Origin: Bryobacterales bacterium
GTDB taxonomy: Bacteria > Acidobacteriota > Terriglobia > Bryobacterales > Bryobacteraceae
NCBI GenBank assembly: GCA_003142185.1
Contig: PLOR01000048.1
Span: 1 to 46,870 of the forward strand
Reading direction: 5' to 3'
Length of the DNA: 46,870 nucleotides
Shown here: one piece after another, positions 6,648-16,611 of the stretch
Layout: each line of letters starts with the position of its first letter
Position numbering within the stretch: the stretch's first letter is position 1
Translations under genes and position numbers: made by a program
Notes under the pieces: model-generated
Seen by the model: only the letters and a program-made list of their open reading frames with translations
What the model was told of the DNA's origin: nothing
Databases searched by the model: none

Positions 6648-9081
6648 CGATTTTCGCTTCGCTCTGCGCTCGCTCCGGCGCAACCCGTCCTTTGCGGCGG
6701 TGGCTGCGCTTTCCATCGCACTGGGAATTGGCGCCAACACGGCCATGTTCAGCATGGCGGATGCGATGCTGTTGCGGCCGGTCCCGGTACCGCATCCGTC
6801 CGCGGTGCTGAACCTGCGCTCCCAGCTTCGCGGCCACGGACCGGAGTCCATGTCTTACGCGGATTATGTGGATTACCGCGCCAAAGCGCGCGCCTTTTCC
6901 GGGCTGATGGCTTTCCGGCTGGGCACATTCGGATTCGCGGCCGACCGGCAGGCGCTGCCGGAGATGAGGGCCGGGTTGCTGGTGAGCGGCAACTTCTTCG
7001 ACGTGCTCGAAGTCGTTCCGCAACTCGGCCGCGCATTCCGGCGGGAAGAAGACGCCGTGCCGGGCCGCGACGCGGTAACCGTGATCAGTCACGACCTCTG
7101 GCAGCGAGACTTCGGCTCGGCGCCCGATATCGTCGGCAAAAAGATTTTGGTGGATGGCACCGAGTTCGCCATCATCGGCGTGGCTCCGGAAAGCTTCACC
7201 GGCACCGACCAGTATTTTCGTCCCGCCTTCTATATTCCGCTGATGATGGCGCCGCGCCTGTCGATCAACGATCAGAACCTGCTGGTCAACCGCGCCGACC
7301 GCGAATTGCAGGTGAAGGCGCGCCTCGCACCGGGTGCCACCGCCGAACAAGCTGCGGCGGAGGCGCGCGTGATTGCGAGCGGCCTCGCGCAGGCCTACCC
7401 GGCCACCAACCGTGAGTGGTCCGCCGCCGTGCGCACCGAGTTCCAGGCGCGCGTGGATCAATCGATCGGCGACGCGATGCTGGTGAGGATGCTGCTGATA
7501 CTCGCCGCCGTGGTGCTGGTGATCGCCTGCGCCAATGTGGCCAACCTGACCCTGAGCCGCGGCCTGGCCCGCTCCGGCGAAATTGCCGTGCGCCTGGCCA
7601 TCGGAGCCGGCCGCTGGCAGTTGGTGCGGCAACTGCTGGCGGAGAGCGTTCTGATCGCCCTGGCCGCCGGCGCCGCCGGCGTCCTTCTCGCTGAATGGTT
7701 CGTGGAGCAATTCTCGCACTGGCGGATACCGGCGCAGATCCCCCTCGAGATCAATGCCCGCATGGATACGCGCGTGCTCCTGTATAGCTTGGGCGCCGCG
7801 CTGGCCAGCGCCCTGTTCTTCGGGCTGGCGCCTGCCATCAAGGCCACCCGCGCCGATATCGCAACCGCATTGAAAGCGGGCGGCAGAACTGTGACGTCGC
7901 ACCGGCGTTTTCTGGGCAGAAACGCTCTGGTGGTTGCGCAAGTCGCGGGAAGCCTGTTTCTGCTGGTCATGGCGACACAACTGTATCGCGGCTTGTCGCA
8001 CGTGCTTGCGGCGCCCGCCGGATTCCGCGATTCCCACATGTTGATGGCCACCTTCGACCCGCAACTGGTCCATGCGACCGACCAGCAGGGGCGCGATTTC
8101 TATCAGCGCCTGGTGCGGGATGCCCGCCAACTGCCGGGCGCAACCTCCGCCGCCGTGGCGGAACTGGTCCCGCTGTCGAACCAGATAAACTCGATGAACG
8201 TCGTGCCGGAAGGCTACCAATTACCAAACGACAGGAGCTCGCTTGACGTGAACAAGAATGTGGTCGGCGACGGTTATTTTCGCACGGCGGACATTCCGAT
8301 TCTGCTGGGCCGCGGGTTCCTGGAGACCGATACGGCGAGTTCGCCTCGCGTGGCGGTAGTCAACCAACGCTTCGCGGAAGCTTATTGGCCCGGCCAGAAT
8401 CCCGTCGGTAAAAGGTTTCGCCTGGGCGGGCCGGAAGGCGACTGGGTCGAGGTGGTAGGCCTGGCCAGGAACAGCAAGTACAACATCCCAATCGAGCCGT
8501 CGTTGGAGTTCTTCTATCTGCCCCTTTCGCAGAACTTCCGCACCCAGATGACCTTGCTTGTCGCAACGTCCGGCCCCTCCGATAGTCTGGCGCAGCCGCT
8601 CCGCCACATGGTCAAATCCATCGATTCCAACCAACCGGTGATTGCGCTGCGCACCATCGAACAGTACGTTCGCGAGCGATCGACCAGGGTTTTCACCACG
8701 CTGACGGCGCTGGTCGGCGGCATGGGGCTGCTGGGCCTGGCGCTGGCGCTGTCGGGGATTTACGGCGTGATGTCCTGGTCGGTGGCGCGGCGCCGGCGCG
8801 AAATCGGCATCCGCATGGCGGTGGGCGCCAACCGGGTCGCCGTCGTTGGCATGGTGCTCCAGCATGGAGCGAAACTCGGCGCCTGTGGCGCCGCGATCGG
8901 GCTGGCGCTCAGCCTGTGGTTGGTCCGTGGCCTCGCCACCAACATGTTTATGCCGGTACTTGACTGGCGGATCGCAGCCCTGGTTGCGCTGGTCCTGTTC
9001 GCGATGACGATCGCCGGAGCCTACATCCCCGCGCGCCGCGCCTCGCGTCTGGACCCAAATACGGTGTTGCGGGAGGAATAG
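6640..9081 (+). CDS. ADOP-family ABC permease (acidobacterial duplicated orphan permease) 1
   Basis: An 813-residue inner-membrane protein of the MacB/FtsX type. It opens with the typical FRFALRSLRRNPSFAAVAALSIALGIGANTA, which forms the first membrane span. A large periplasmic domain follows (residues about 45-275). The first FtsX core spans about 280-400 (MLLILAAVVLVIACANVANL), then a second periplasmic domain, then a second FtsX core at about 690-805 (GGMGLLGLALALSGIYGVMSW, RRREIGIRMAVGA, closing YIPARRASRLDPNTVLREE). Two FtsX domains in one chain and no ATP-binding cassette gene nearby are the defining traits of ADOP proteins. The transported substrate is unknown. Expression probably depends on the -24/-12 promoter just upstream. 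Confidence 0.92.
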   Translation: MFSDFRFALRSLRRNPSFAAVAALSIALGIGANTAMFSMADAMLLRPVPVPHPSAVLNLRSQLRGHGPESMSYADYVDYRAKARAFSGLMAFRLGTFGFAADRQALPEMRAGLLVSGNFFDVLEVVPQLGRAFRREEDAVPGRDAVTVISHDLWQRDFGSAPDIVGKKILVDGTEFAIIGVAPESFTGTDQYFRPAFYIPLMMAPRLSINDQNLLVNRADRELQVKARLAPGATAEQAAAEARVIASGLAQAYPATNREWSAAVRTEFQARVDQSIGDAMLVRMLLILAAVVLVIACANVANLTLSRGLARSGEIAVRLAIGAGRWQLVRQLLAESVLIALAAGAAGVLLAEWFVEQFSHWRIPAQIPLEINARMDTRVLLYSLGAALASALFFGLAPAIKATRADIATALKAGGRTVTSHRRFLGRNALVVAQVAGSLFLLVMATQLYRGLSHVLAAPAGFRDSHMLMATFDPQLVHATDQQGRDFYQRLVRDARQLPGATSAAVAELVPLSNQINSMNVVPEGYQLPNDRSSLDVNKNVVGDGYFRTADIPILLGRGFLETDTASSPRVAVVNQRFAEAYWPGQNPVGKRFRLGGPEGDWVEVVGLARNSKYNIPIEPSLEFFYLPLSQNFRTQMTLLVATSGPSDSLAQPLRHMVKSIDSNQPVIALRTIEQYVRERSTRVFTTLTALVGGMGLLGLALALSGIYGVMSWSVARRRREIGIRMAVGANRVAVVGMVLQHGAKLGACGAAIGLALSLWLVRGLATNMFMPVLDWRIAALVALVLFAMTIAGAYIPARRASRLDPNTVLREE

Positions 9082-9126
9082 AAGCCACCTCCGTGGTGCA
9101 GAGGCGTCGAGAAGAATGCCGACGTC

Positions 9127-9216
9127 GGTAGGACAGACCATCGCCTTTCGTGGTCTGTCGCGTTTCGCCAACTGAGAAGACATGGCAGACGACAAAACCC
9201 GATCGTCTGTCCTACC
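9127..9216. repeat. Inverted-repeat element (MITE/REP-like), copy 1 of 3
   Basis: A 90-bp element bounded by GGTAGGACAGACCATCG (9127-9143) and its near-perfect reverse complement CGATCGTCTGTCCTACC (9200-9216). Inside, GACAGACCA...TGGTCTGTC can form one hairpin and CAGACGA...TCGTCTG another. Similar elements lie at 11963-12048 and 14403-14493. All three sit between genes, next to 3' ends. No coding potential. Confidence 0.8.
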
Positions 9217-9233
9217 TCTGACGTGACGAGAGT

Positions 9234-9608
9234 CTACGCCCTGCGGTACGTTGCGCTACAGGTGTCCGTCTCCCACAGCCGGACGAATTGGATCCCCACT
9301 CCGGAGCGCGGCGGCAAAGCCGCTTCGACTTCGTCGTAAATGAAGCGGGCCATGTTTTCGGCCGAGGGGTTCAGCTTGTCGAACGGCGGAAGATCGTTGA
9401 GCCACTGGTGATCCATGCGGTCGATCACGGCGTGGACGGCCTTCTTCAGCTCCACGAAATCCACCAGCAGGCCGATTTCGTCCAGCGTCTCACCCGCCAG
9501 CGACACCTGGCAGCGGTAGTTGTGCCCGTGCACGTTTTCGCACTTGCCTTTGTAATTGCGTAGCGCGTGGCCGGCTGCGAAAGTCTCTTCGATGGTCACT
9601 TCAAACAT
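9234..9608 (-). CDS. queD: 6-carboxy-5,6,7,8-tetrahydropterin synthase
   Basis: Converts dihydroneopterin triphosphate to 6-carboxytetrahydropterin, the first committed step toward queuosine and other 7-deazapurines. At 124 residues it is a compact member of the PTPS fold. The zinc ligands are visible as H14 (AAGHALRNY), H27 and H29 (C23-ENVHGHNY), with C23 as the catalytic cysteine. FVELKKAV and DHQWLND are further family motifs. I start at ATG 9606-9608 (MFEVTIEETF) because GGAGGGG lies just upstream; a longer reading would run into a duplicated helicase fragment. No other queuosine gene is in the window. Confidence 0.93.
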   Translation of the reverse strand: MFEVTIEETFAAGHALRNYKGKCENVHGHNYRCQVSLAGETLDEIGLLVDFVELKKAVHAVIDRMDHQWLNDLPPFDKLNPSAENMARFIYDEVEAALPPRSGVGIQFVRLWETDTCSATYRRA

Positions 9609-9642
9609 GGAAAAACGCCCCTCCATCATCCAGGCCGGTGTC
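9601..9642 (-). pseudogene. Relic copy of the 3' end of the downstream helicase gene
   Basis: Read on the minus strand this stretch encodes TGLDDGGAFFHV and a TGA stop, against TSLDDVEDFFHV and TGA at the true end of the DinG-type gene (9761 onward). A 21-bp block is identical at 9595-9615 and 9755-9775, and similarity continues for about 25 more bases. The relic's stop overlaps the queD start codon (ATGTTTGA). Confidence 0.7.
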
Positions 9643-9667
9643 GTGGCCCGGGCTGTCAAGCCTCCTG

Positions 9668-9749
9668 TGTCGGCTGTCGAGCCGACATTCGGCGGCGCCG
9701 GCCAAGAAAGGTCGAGACGAATCTCGACCCTGCACGCAAGACTGCGTGC
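9668..9749. repeat. Cluster of three perfect hairpins
   Basis: Three palindromes in 82 bases: TGTCGGCT-GTCG-AGCCGACA (9668-9687), GGTCGAGA-CGAA-TCTCGACC (9710-9729) and GCACGCA-AGAC-TGCGTGC (9732-9749). The first shares its outer TGTCG...CGACA and GTCG loop with the hairpin at 38139-38158. They lie inside the duplicated interval between dinG and queD and may terminate or insulate transcription. Confidence 0.7.
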
Positions 9750-9760
9750 GCCACGTCACT

Positions 9761-11692
<1,932 letters not shown>

Positions 11693-11797
11693 GGGAATGA
11701 CTTGATTGTAGCAAGCGCCCGGCGGCGGACCGCTTCCAGATCAGGGGATAGCGCGCCGAAGAAGTGCGGGCGCGATGCGTGTTCGCTCGGGATTTGG

Positions 11798-11887
11798 TGG
11801 CGGAGGAAGAGGGATTCGAACCCCCGAGTGAGTCACCCCACTAACGGTTTTCAAGACCGCCGCCTTCAACCGCTCGGCCATTCCTCC
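11798..11887 (-). tRNA. tRNA-Ser (UGA)
   Basis: Minus-strand cloverleaf: acceptor GGAGGAA paired with TTCCTCC, discriminator G and an encoded CCA (11798-11800). The anticodon loop is CTTGAAA with anticodon TGA. The T loop GTTCGAATC follows a long extra arm (GTGGGGTGACTCAC region), as expected for serine. At 90 bases with CCA it is a class II tRNA. An extended -10-like TGTAAAAT lies about 11 bases upstream. Confidence 0.95.
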
Positions 11888-11962
11888 ACCTTCGATTTTA
11901 CACTGGCACAGGCCGCGAAACCATTGCTCTTGCTTCACCAGCCCGCCGACGCGGCGGGACCA

Positions 11963-12048
11963 GGTAGGATAGACCATCGCTTTTCGTGGTCTGTCACGCT
12001 TTGTTGAAGCACGAGACCCCGACAGACGACGAAAGACGATGTCCTACC
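11963..12048. repeat. Inverted-repeat element (MITE/REP-like), copy 2 of 3
   Basis: GGTAGGATAGACCATCG at the left and a shortened ACGATGTCCTACC at the right, with the same two internal hairpins as copy 1. The right end abuts the stop codon of the DUF421 gene (TGA, 12049-12051). A separate strong palindrome, CCCGCCG-ACG-CGGCGGG, lies just outside at 11942-11958. Confidence 0.75.
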
Positions 12049-12648
12049 TCAAGCGCCGCTCTTCCCGGCCAGCAGCCGGTCGAGCTTGATGCTCAGCTCA
12101 TTCAGCCGCCCAATGACCTCGGCATGTTGCAACTCGTCGGCCGGCGGCGACTTCCGCTGGACATAGAATGTCCCTCCGGGTTCGAGCACGCAGCGAGCCA
12201 CGTCGTCGACGCCGTCGAAGCCCTGGCGGTGCAGAACCGTCACCAGCTCGGCTCGGGTGAGCATTTCCTTGGCGAGCGCTTTTTCGACGATGTCACCGTG
12301 ATCCACCAGCGTGGTAGGCTTGCCCTCGAAAAGCTGGTCGAGCCGGCGGTGGCGAAACAGGAAGCGCACCACCATGTAGTTCACGCCCAGCAGCGTAAAG
12401 GCCCCGATCAGCCCGCCGGAGAGCGAATTGTCGTTGCCGATGATGGCGTTTTGCACCGTGTTCGATAGCGACAGCAGCACCACCAGATCGAAGGGATTCA
12501 ATTGCGCCAGCTCGCGCTTGCCGAATGCCCGCAGCAGGAGCACCAGAAAGAAGTAGACGACGATCGGGCGTATGATCTTTTCCAGAACCGGAGCGCCGAC
12601 GACAAAGATATCGTGCCACATGCCTTGCGAGATCGCCCAAGTGGGCAT
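12049..12648 (-). CDS. DUF421 family membrane protein
   Basis: A 199-residue protein of the YetF/YrbG-like DUF421 family. Three N-terminal membrane segments are visible: residues about 20-40 (LEKIIRPIVVYFFLVLLLRAFG), about 54-70 (DLVVLLSLSNTVQNAI) and about 76-95 (SGGLIGAFTLLGVNYMVV). Between the first two is the conserved GKRELAQLNPFD. The soluble C-terminal domain contains the family segments GKPTTLVDHG and MLTRAELVTVLHRQGFDGVDDV. The molecular function of the family is not firmly known. The ATG at 12646-12648 fits. The stop codon directly touches a repeat element. Confidence 0.88.
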   Translation of the reverse strand: MPTWAISQGMWHDIFVVGAPVLEKIIRPIVVYFFLVLLLRAFGKRELAQLNPFDLVVLLSLSNTVQNAIIGNDNSLSGGLIGAFTLLGVNYMVVRFLFRHRRLDQLFEGKPTTLVDHGDIVEKALAKEMLTRAELVTVLHRQGFDGVDDVARCVLEPGGTFYVQRKSPPADELQHAEVIGRLNELSIKLDRLLAGKSGA

Positions 12649-12930
12649 GACGAGTAATTCCTCCTCCAGCGATTATGACTGGATTTGCGGGCCGTGCGCT
12701 AAATCTGCTCGGCTCGCGCCAAAACGTTCCGGCAGTTGATCGTTCTATCCACCGCGTGCACAGGCGATTTTGCGCGAGTTTTTTTCACCAGGCGGAGTCT
12801 TCGGGCTGTTCTGAAGATGCCCGGTGCATAAAACTGAGGAAGTCCTGTGCATAAAACAGGGTGCCCATTCGGCGTGGTAGCTATGCGCGATTCAGGGGTT
12901 TAACGTATTCCGGTGGGCACTCCAAGATGT
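12649..12930. other. Gene-free stretch with direct repeats upstream of dnaB
   Basis: No gene is seen between the divergent DUF421 and dnaB genes. The sequence contains a direct repeat, GTGCATAAAAC at 12824-12834 and 12847-12857, 23 bases apart start to start (about two helical turns), roughly 75-105 bases before the dnaB -35 box. This could be a tandem regulator site. Confidence 0.5.
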
Positions 12931-12960
12931 TTGCACTGTAACCGCCAAAAACATTATGAT
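12931..12960 (+). promoter_or_regulatory. Predicted sigma70 promoter for dnaB
   Basis: TTGCAC (12931-12936), an 18-base spacer and TATGAT (12955-12960). Predicted transcription start is about 12967, leaving a leader of roughly 50 bases before the dnaB ATG. Confidence 0.55.
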
Positions 12961-13019
12961 AGTATCCTGTTTTTAGGTCTCCTGGCGACGGCGGACCGCA
13001 AAGTGTCCGAATTGGGTCC

Positions 13020-14390
13020 ATGGGCATGATGACCGTTCCAAACGCAATCGAAAAGGGACTCCCCGTCAATCTAGACGCCGAGCGATTCGTGCTCGGCTCG
13101 ATTCTGCTGGACGAGGCCATGTACGTGCAGGCGGCCGGGACGCTGGAGCCCGACGATTTCAGCCTGGAGAAGCACCGGCGCATCTACCGGCGCATGGGCG
13201 AACTGCAGGAACGCGGCGAAAAGATCGACCGCGTCACGGTGGCCAACGAGTTGATGAAGTTCAACGAGCTCGAGGCCTGCGACGGGCTGAGCTACCTGGT
13301 TTCGCTTGACGACGGCCTGCCGCAGCTTCCCAACCTGGACAGCTACATCCGCATCGTCAAGGACAAGTCGATTCTGCGGCGCATCATTTTCGCCTCGCAG
13401 AACATGATGAGCCGCTGCCTAATGGGGGAAGAGGAGCCGGACGAAATTCTGGCCGGCGCCGAGGAAACCCTGCTCAAGCTGGGCGACACGCGGGTCAAGA
13501 GCGGCCTGGAGAATGCCAACGACATCGTCACCGGCTACGAAGGCGGTATCAACGCTTTCCTCGACCCCAGCAAGCGCATCAAGGGAATCAGCACCGGCTT
13601 CGCCAAGTTCGACGATCTGTCAGGCGGGATGCACGGCGGGGAACTGCTCATCCTGGCCGGACGGCCGTCGATGGGAAAGACCGCGCTGGCGCTGAACATC
13701 GCGCAGCACGTGGCGCTCAAGCTGAAACAGACGGTGGCCATCTTTTCGCTGGAAATGTCCAAGGAGTCGCTGCTGACCCGCCTGTTGTGCGCGGCGGCGC
13801 GGGTGGACAGCCAGAAATTTCGCCAGGGCTATCTCAACCAGGAGGAGCGGCGCAAGCTCCACCACGCGCTGACCGAACTGGTGGAAGCGCCGCTTTATGT
13901 CGACGACACGCCGGGCATCCACCTGATGGACATTCACGCCAAGCTGCGGCGTCTGCAGGTGGAGCGGCATCACATCGGGCTCGTCATCGTGGATTACCTG
14001 CAACTCATGACCGGCCGCGGCCGCTTCGAAAACCGCGTGCAAGAGGTGAGCGCACTCTCGCGCGGCATGAAGCTGCTGGCCAAGGAGCTCAACGTCCCCA
14101 TGCTGGTGCTATCGCAGTTGAGCCGCGCCGTGGAGACCCGCCAGGGCGATCACCGGCCGCAGTTGAGCGACCTGCGCGAATCCGGATCCATCGAACAGGA
14201 CGCCGACCTGGTGGGCTTCATCTTTCGCGAGGAAGTTTATAACAAGGACCGCGAGGATCTGCGGGGCCTGGCCGAGTTGATCGTGGCCAAGCAGCGCAAC
14301 GGTCCGGTGGGGACGGTCAATCTGGTTTTCCTCCACGCGCAAACCAAGTTCGAAAACCGCGCCGAAGACACGGGGGCCATCGAAGAGTAG
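13020..14390 (+). CDS. dnaB: Replicative DNA helicase DnaB
   Basis: The hexameric helicase that drives the replication fork. The N-terminal domain (residues about 14-115, LDAERFVLGSILLDEAMY) binds primase. The RecA-like C-terminal domain carries Walker A GRPSMGKT (214-221), IFSLEMSKESL, the Walker B region VIVDYLQLMTG, SQLSRAVETR and the DLRESGSIEQDAD arginine-finger region. The closing LIVAKQRNGPVGTVNLVF is also typical. At 456 residues it has normal length and no intein. Three in-frame ATGs (13020, 13026, 13029) lie together and no strong Shine-Dalgarno sequence separates them; I kept the first. No single-strand binding protein or ribosomal L9 gene sits beside it. Confidence 0.96.
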   Translation: MGMMTVPNAIEKGLPVNLDAERFVLGSILLDEAMYVQAAGTLEPDDFSLEKHRRIYRRMGELQERGEKIDRVTVANELMKFNELEACDGLSYLVSLDDGLPQLPNLDSYIRIVKDKSILRRIIFASQNMMSRCLMGEEEPDEILAGAEETLLKLGDTRVKSGLENANDIVTGYEGGINAFLDPSKRIKGISTGFAKFDDLSGGMHGGELLILAGRPSMGKTALALNIAQHVALKLKQTVAIFSLEMSKESLLTRLLCAAARVDSQKFRQGYLNQEERRKLHHALTELVEAPLYVDDTPGIHLMDIHAKLRRLQVERHHIGLVIVDYLQLMTGRGRFENRVQEVSALSRGMKLLAKELNVPMLVLSQLSRAVETRQGDHRPQLSDLRESGSIEQDADLVGFIFREEVYNKDREDLRGLAELIVAKQRNGPVGTVNLVFLHAQTKFENRAEDTGAIEE

Positions 14391-14402
14391 GGTGGAGGCC
14401 AA

Positions 14403-14493
14403 GGTAGGACAGACGATCGCCTTTGGTCGTCTGTCATGCGGTGCGCCCGTTCGCGAGGGAGACAGACGACGGAAACCGATCGTCTGTCCTACC
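14403..14493. repeat. Inverted-repeat element (MITE/REP-like), copy 3 of 3
   Basis: GGTAGGACAGACGATCG (14403-14419) at the left and CGATCGTCTGTCCTACC at the right (14477-14493) form a perfect 17-bp terminal inverted repeat; the same two internal hairpins are present. It lies ten bases after dnaB and ten bases before the end of the convergent hypothetical gene. The flank CTCTGACG is shared with copy 1. Confidence 0.8.
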
Positions 14494-14502
14494 TCTGACG
14501 CG

Positions 14503-15096
14503 TCACCGCTCCGTATACACTTCCACCGCCGCGAACGGTTCGGATTGAATCCGCGCGCGCAGCGTGGAGTGGCGCAGGCTCTCGGCGGCGGCGCGCAGGC
14601 GCGCACAAGTGCCGGCAGTTAGCAGGCAGCGGTACCGGTCGGTCGCGTCGCGGTACGAATAGCCGGCATACACCGGGCCGGAGCCGATCGCCATCTCCAT
14701 CAGTTCCTCCCAGAATCCGCTGCGCCGGAACAGGCCGCGGCTGGCAGCCGCTTCACGGCCGATCTCGATCGCCTGCCTGCCGCCGGTCAACACGGCGCGC
14801 GTGCAGCGAGAGGGGGCGAAGACCAGCGTCGGGTCGGGATCGGGGAAAGCCGCCAGCAGCTCGCGCAAGCTTTCGCAGTCGGCCTCCCATCCCGCCCAGC
14901 GTAGCCGCGAGGCGCCGCTCACCAGCGAGCCGCGCAGCAGGATTTCGCAGAGGCGCGCCTCGTCTTTGCCGGCGATGGCCAGCATGTGCCCCACCAGCTC
15001 GGGGATGGGCAATTCCTGCACCACCACCGGAGTGATCGTGATCGCTCCGGCGGCTTCCGAGCTCAGTTTGACGCGAACGGTGGCGGGCATCGCCAT
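14503..15096 (-). CDS. Hypothetical protein
   Basis: I do not recognise this roughly 200-residue protein. It has no signal peptide or membrane span. The N-terminal part is beta-rich (VRVKLSSEAAGAITITPVVVQELP). A helical middle contains LVGHMLAIAGKDEARLCEILLRGSLVSGASRLRWAGW, and a later segment has SGPVYAGYSYRDATDRYRCLLTAGT. The fold is not obvious. Coding is supported by the regular high-GC third positions and by the compact divergent layout with the next gene. A GTG at 15108 and ATGs at 15096 and 15090 are possible starts; I chose 15096. The left end stops ten bases from a repeat element. Confidence 0.6.
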   Translation of the reverse strand: MAMPATVRVKLSSEAAGAITITPVVVQELPIPELVGHMLAIAGKDEARLCEILLRGSLVSGASRLRWAGWEADCESLRELLAAFPDPDPTLVFAPSRCTRAVLTGGRQAIEIGREAAASRGLFRRSGFWEELMEMAIGSGPVYAGYSYRDATDRYRCLLTAGTCARLRAAAESLRHSTLRARIQSEPFAAVEVYTER

Positions 15097-15122
15097 GCTT
15101 GATTTCACGCTAACATAGGTCC

Positions 15123-15398
15123 GTGACGGCGCTGGAAAAGGTGCAGGCGGAGATCGCGCGCTATGACCACGCGTTGCTGCGCTTCTCCGCGCGGGAGCGC
15201 GACGGCGTGATCGAGCTGGTGATCGATCTCAAGCAGCCAACCGCCGGAACGCACAGATACTACGCGCCGATTCATCAACGCGATATCGACCATTCTCAGT
15301 TCGCCTGGACGTTCCAGCGTTACCTCTACGATTGCATGCACGACTACCTGGTGGAGATGTTCCTGCAGACGCCGAAGAACAAGGACAGATGGAAGTGA
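15123..15398 (+). CDS. Small hypothetical protein, co-transcribed with a methyltransferase
   Basis: A 91-residue cytoplasmic protein (TALEKVQAEIARYDHALL... to FLQTPKNKDRWK). No family comes to mind. It is charged, with a helix at residues 2-20, a beta section (VIELVIDLKQP) and an aromatic-rich end (FAWTFQRYLYDCMHDYL). The start is GTG at 15123. Its last ten bases overlap the start of the methyltransferase gene, so the two should be translationally coupled and may work together. Confidence 0.65.
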   Translation: MTALEKVQAEIARYDHALLRFSARERDGVIELVIDLKQPTAGTHRYYAPIHQRDIDHSQFAWTFQRYLYDCMHDYLVEMFLQTPKNKDRWK

Positions 15399-16387
15399 CC
15401 CCCGCCGGCGAGATTCTCGCCGTGGAGATCGGCCGCGCCGGCCCGGTGAGCTTCAGCCGGTTCATGGAAGTCGCGCTCTACCATCCGCAGCACGGCTACT
15501 ACCGGCGCCGGCGCGATCCGTTCGGCAAGCAGGGCGATTTCTACACCGCCGAACAATTGCAGCCGGTCTTCGGGTTGCTCATGGCGGCGCGCACGCGCCA
15601 ACTTTGCCGCGCCGCGGGCGTTGCGGCGGACCCGACAGTGGTGGAACTGGGCGCCGGACGCGGCGAGATGGCGGATCGATTCGCGCCGTGGCGCTACATC
15701 CCCATCGAGATCGGCGAGGGAAAACTGCCGGAACATTGGAGCGGCGTCCTGTTTTCCAACGAATTCTTCGACGCCCTGCCGGTGGAAGTTGTTCTCTTCC
15801 GCGGCGGCGAATTCCGCGAACAGCGCGTGGGATTTTCCGACGGTCGGTTCGTTTGGCAGACCGGCCAGCGCGCTGGCGATGAGACCGCCGATTATCTGGC
15901 GCGCTACTGCCCGCCGCCGGAGGAAGGCAACTGGTATGAGGCCGGCCTGGCCGCGCTTGAATGGATTCGCCGCGTTGCCGCGGCGCTCGATGCGGGCTGC
16001 GCGATCACCGTGGATTACGGATACACGCGTGCCGAAGCCGTGCGGTTTCCCATGGGCACGTTGATGGGGTACCGCTCGCACGTGGCGCGGGAAGACGTGC
16101 TCACCGATCCGGGCGAGCGCGACATCACCGCGCACGTCAACTTCACGGCGATCGAGGAGCGCGGAGCGGAGTTGGGGTTGCGACGCGTCAGCTTTCGAAC
16201 CCTGGCGCAAACGCTGCTGGACGCCGGTGAGGAAGATCGGTTCGCGTCCGTGCTCGAGGTGGACGATGCGGACGAGGCGGTGCGCCGCCGCATGCAACTG
16301 AAGACGCTGCTGGTGGGAATGGGCGAGACTTTTCGAGTGCTGGTGCAACGCAAAGAGGGAGCGGGAGAACCGGAGGGAGAAGCCTGA
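15389..16387 (+). CDS. MidA/NDUFAF7-like SAM-dependent methyltransferase
   Basis: A class I methyltransferase of the MidA/NDUFAF7 type. In mitochondria NDUFAF7 methylates an arginine of a complex I subunit; the bacterial substrate is not established. The glycine-rich SAM loop is VVELGAGRGEMADRF, followed by IEIGEGKLPEHW. The family hallmark is FSNEFFDALPVEVV, and ITVDYGY closes the fold. Early residues SFSRFMEVALYHPQHGYYRRRRDPFGKQGDFYTA also match the family. I start at ATG 15389 (MEVTPAGEIL), overlapping the previous stop. The only complex I gene in the window is the distant nuoM at 20.4-21.9 kb, so a link is speculative. Confidence 0.85.
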   Translation: MEVTPAGEILAVEIGRAGPVSFSRFMEVALYHPQHGYYRRRRDPFGKQGDFYTAEQLQPVFGLLMAARTRQLCRAAGVAADPTVVELGAGRGEMADRFAPWRYIPIEIGEGKLPEHWSGVLFSNEFFDALPVEVVLFRGGEFREQRVGFSDGRFVWQTGQRAGDETADYLARYCPPPEEGNWYEAGLAALEWIRRVAAALDAGCAITVDYGYTRAEAVRFPMGTLMGYRSHVAREDVLTDPGERDITAHVNFTAIEERGAELGLRRVSFRTLAQTLLDAGEEDRFASVLEVDDADEAVRRRMQLKTLLVGMGETFRVLVQRKEGAGEPEGEA

Positions 16388-16394
16388 AACAATG

Positions 16395-16420
16395 AAAAAG
16401 GCCCCGAAAACCGGGGCCTT
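16395..16420 (-). terminator. Rho-independent terminator of the tiny lysine-rich gene
   Basis: A nine-base stem AAGGCCCCG / CGGGGCCTT (16398-16406 with 16412-16420) and a five-base loop. Read on the minus strand the stem is followed by a run of T, so it ends transcription coming from the small gene at 16466-16525. On the plus strand there is no T run, although it may still slow transcripts from the methyltransferase gene. Confidence 0.75.
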
Positions 16421-16465
16421 GGAGTGGAACTTGTTTGATCGCCCTTGCTCAGGGCGAACCCGGGA

Positions 16466-16525
16466 CTACTTCTTTTTCTTCGGAGCAGCCTTTTTCTTCG
16501 CGGGTTTCTTAGTTGCGCTCTTCAT
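16466..16525 (-). CDS. Nineteen-residue lysine/alanine-rich peptide
   Basis: The frame encodes MKSATKKPAKKKAAPKKKK followed by TAG. Eleven of 19 residues are lysine and the rest are mostly Ala and Pro, as in histone H1-like tails or AlgP-type proteins, so nucleic-acid binding is the natural guess. Support for a real gene is unusually good for its size: GGGAG about nine bases before the ATG, a near-consensus sigma70 promoter at 16583-16611, and a rho-independent terminator at 16395-16420, all in register on the minus strand. It could instead be a leader peptide or a small RNA with an incidental reading frame. I know no named family of this exact form. Confidence 0.65.
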   Translation of the reverse strand: MKSATKKPAKKKAAPKKKK

Positions 16526-16582
16526 CGATTGATTCTCCCTAACATCAAATTTTGCGACGTAAAAAAATCGCAATGTGATTCA

Positions 16583-16611
16583 TATATAAGGTTGTTCGCG
16601 AAAAATGTCAA
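16583..16611 (-). promoter_or_regulatory. Near-consensus sigma70 promoter
   Basis: On the minus strand, TTGACA (16611-16606), a 17-base spacer and TATATA (16588-16583). This is the strongest sigma70-type promoter I see in the window, within a local AT-rich island. Predicted transcription start is about 16576, leaving a leader of about 50 bases that includes a T-rich run flanked by GCGA/TCGC. Confidence 0.75.

Noticed and set aside
6484-8220. A 578-codon minus-strand open frame opposite ADOP permease 1
   Set aside because: Shadow of the permease; low-complexity His/Gln/Arg composition and no start context.
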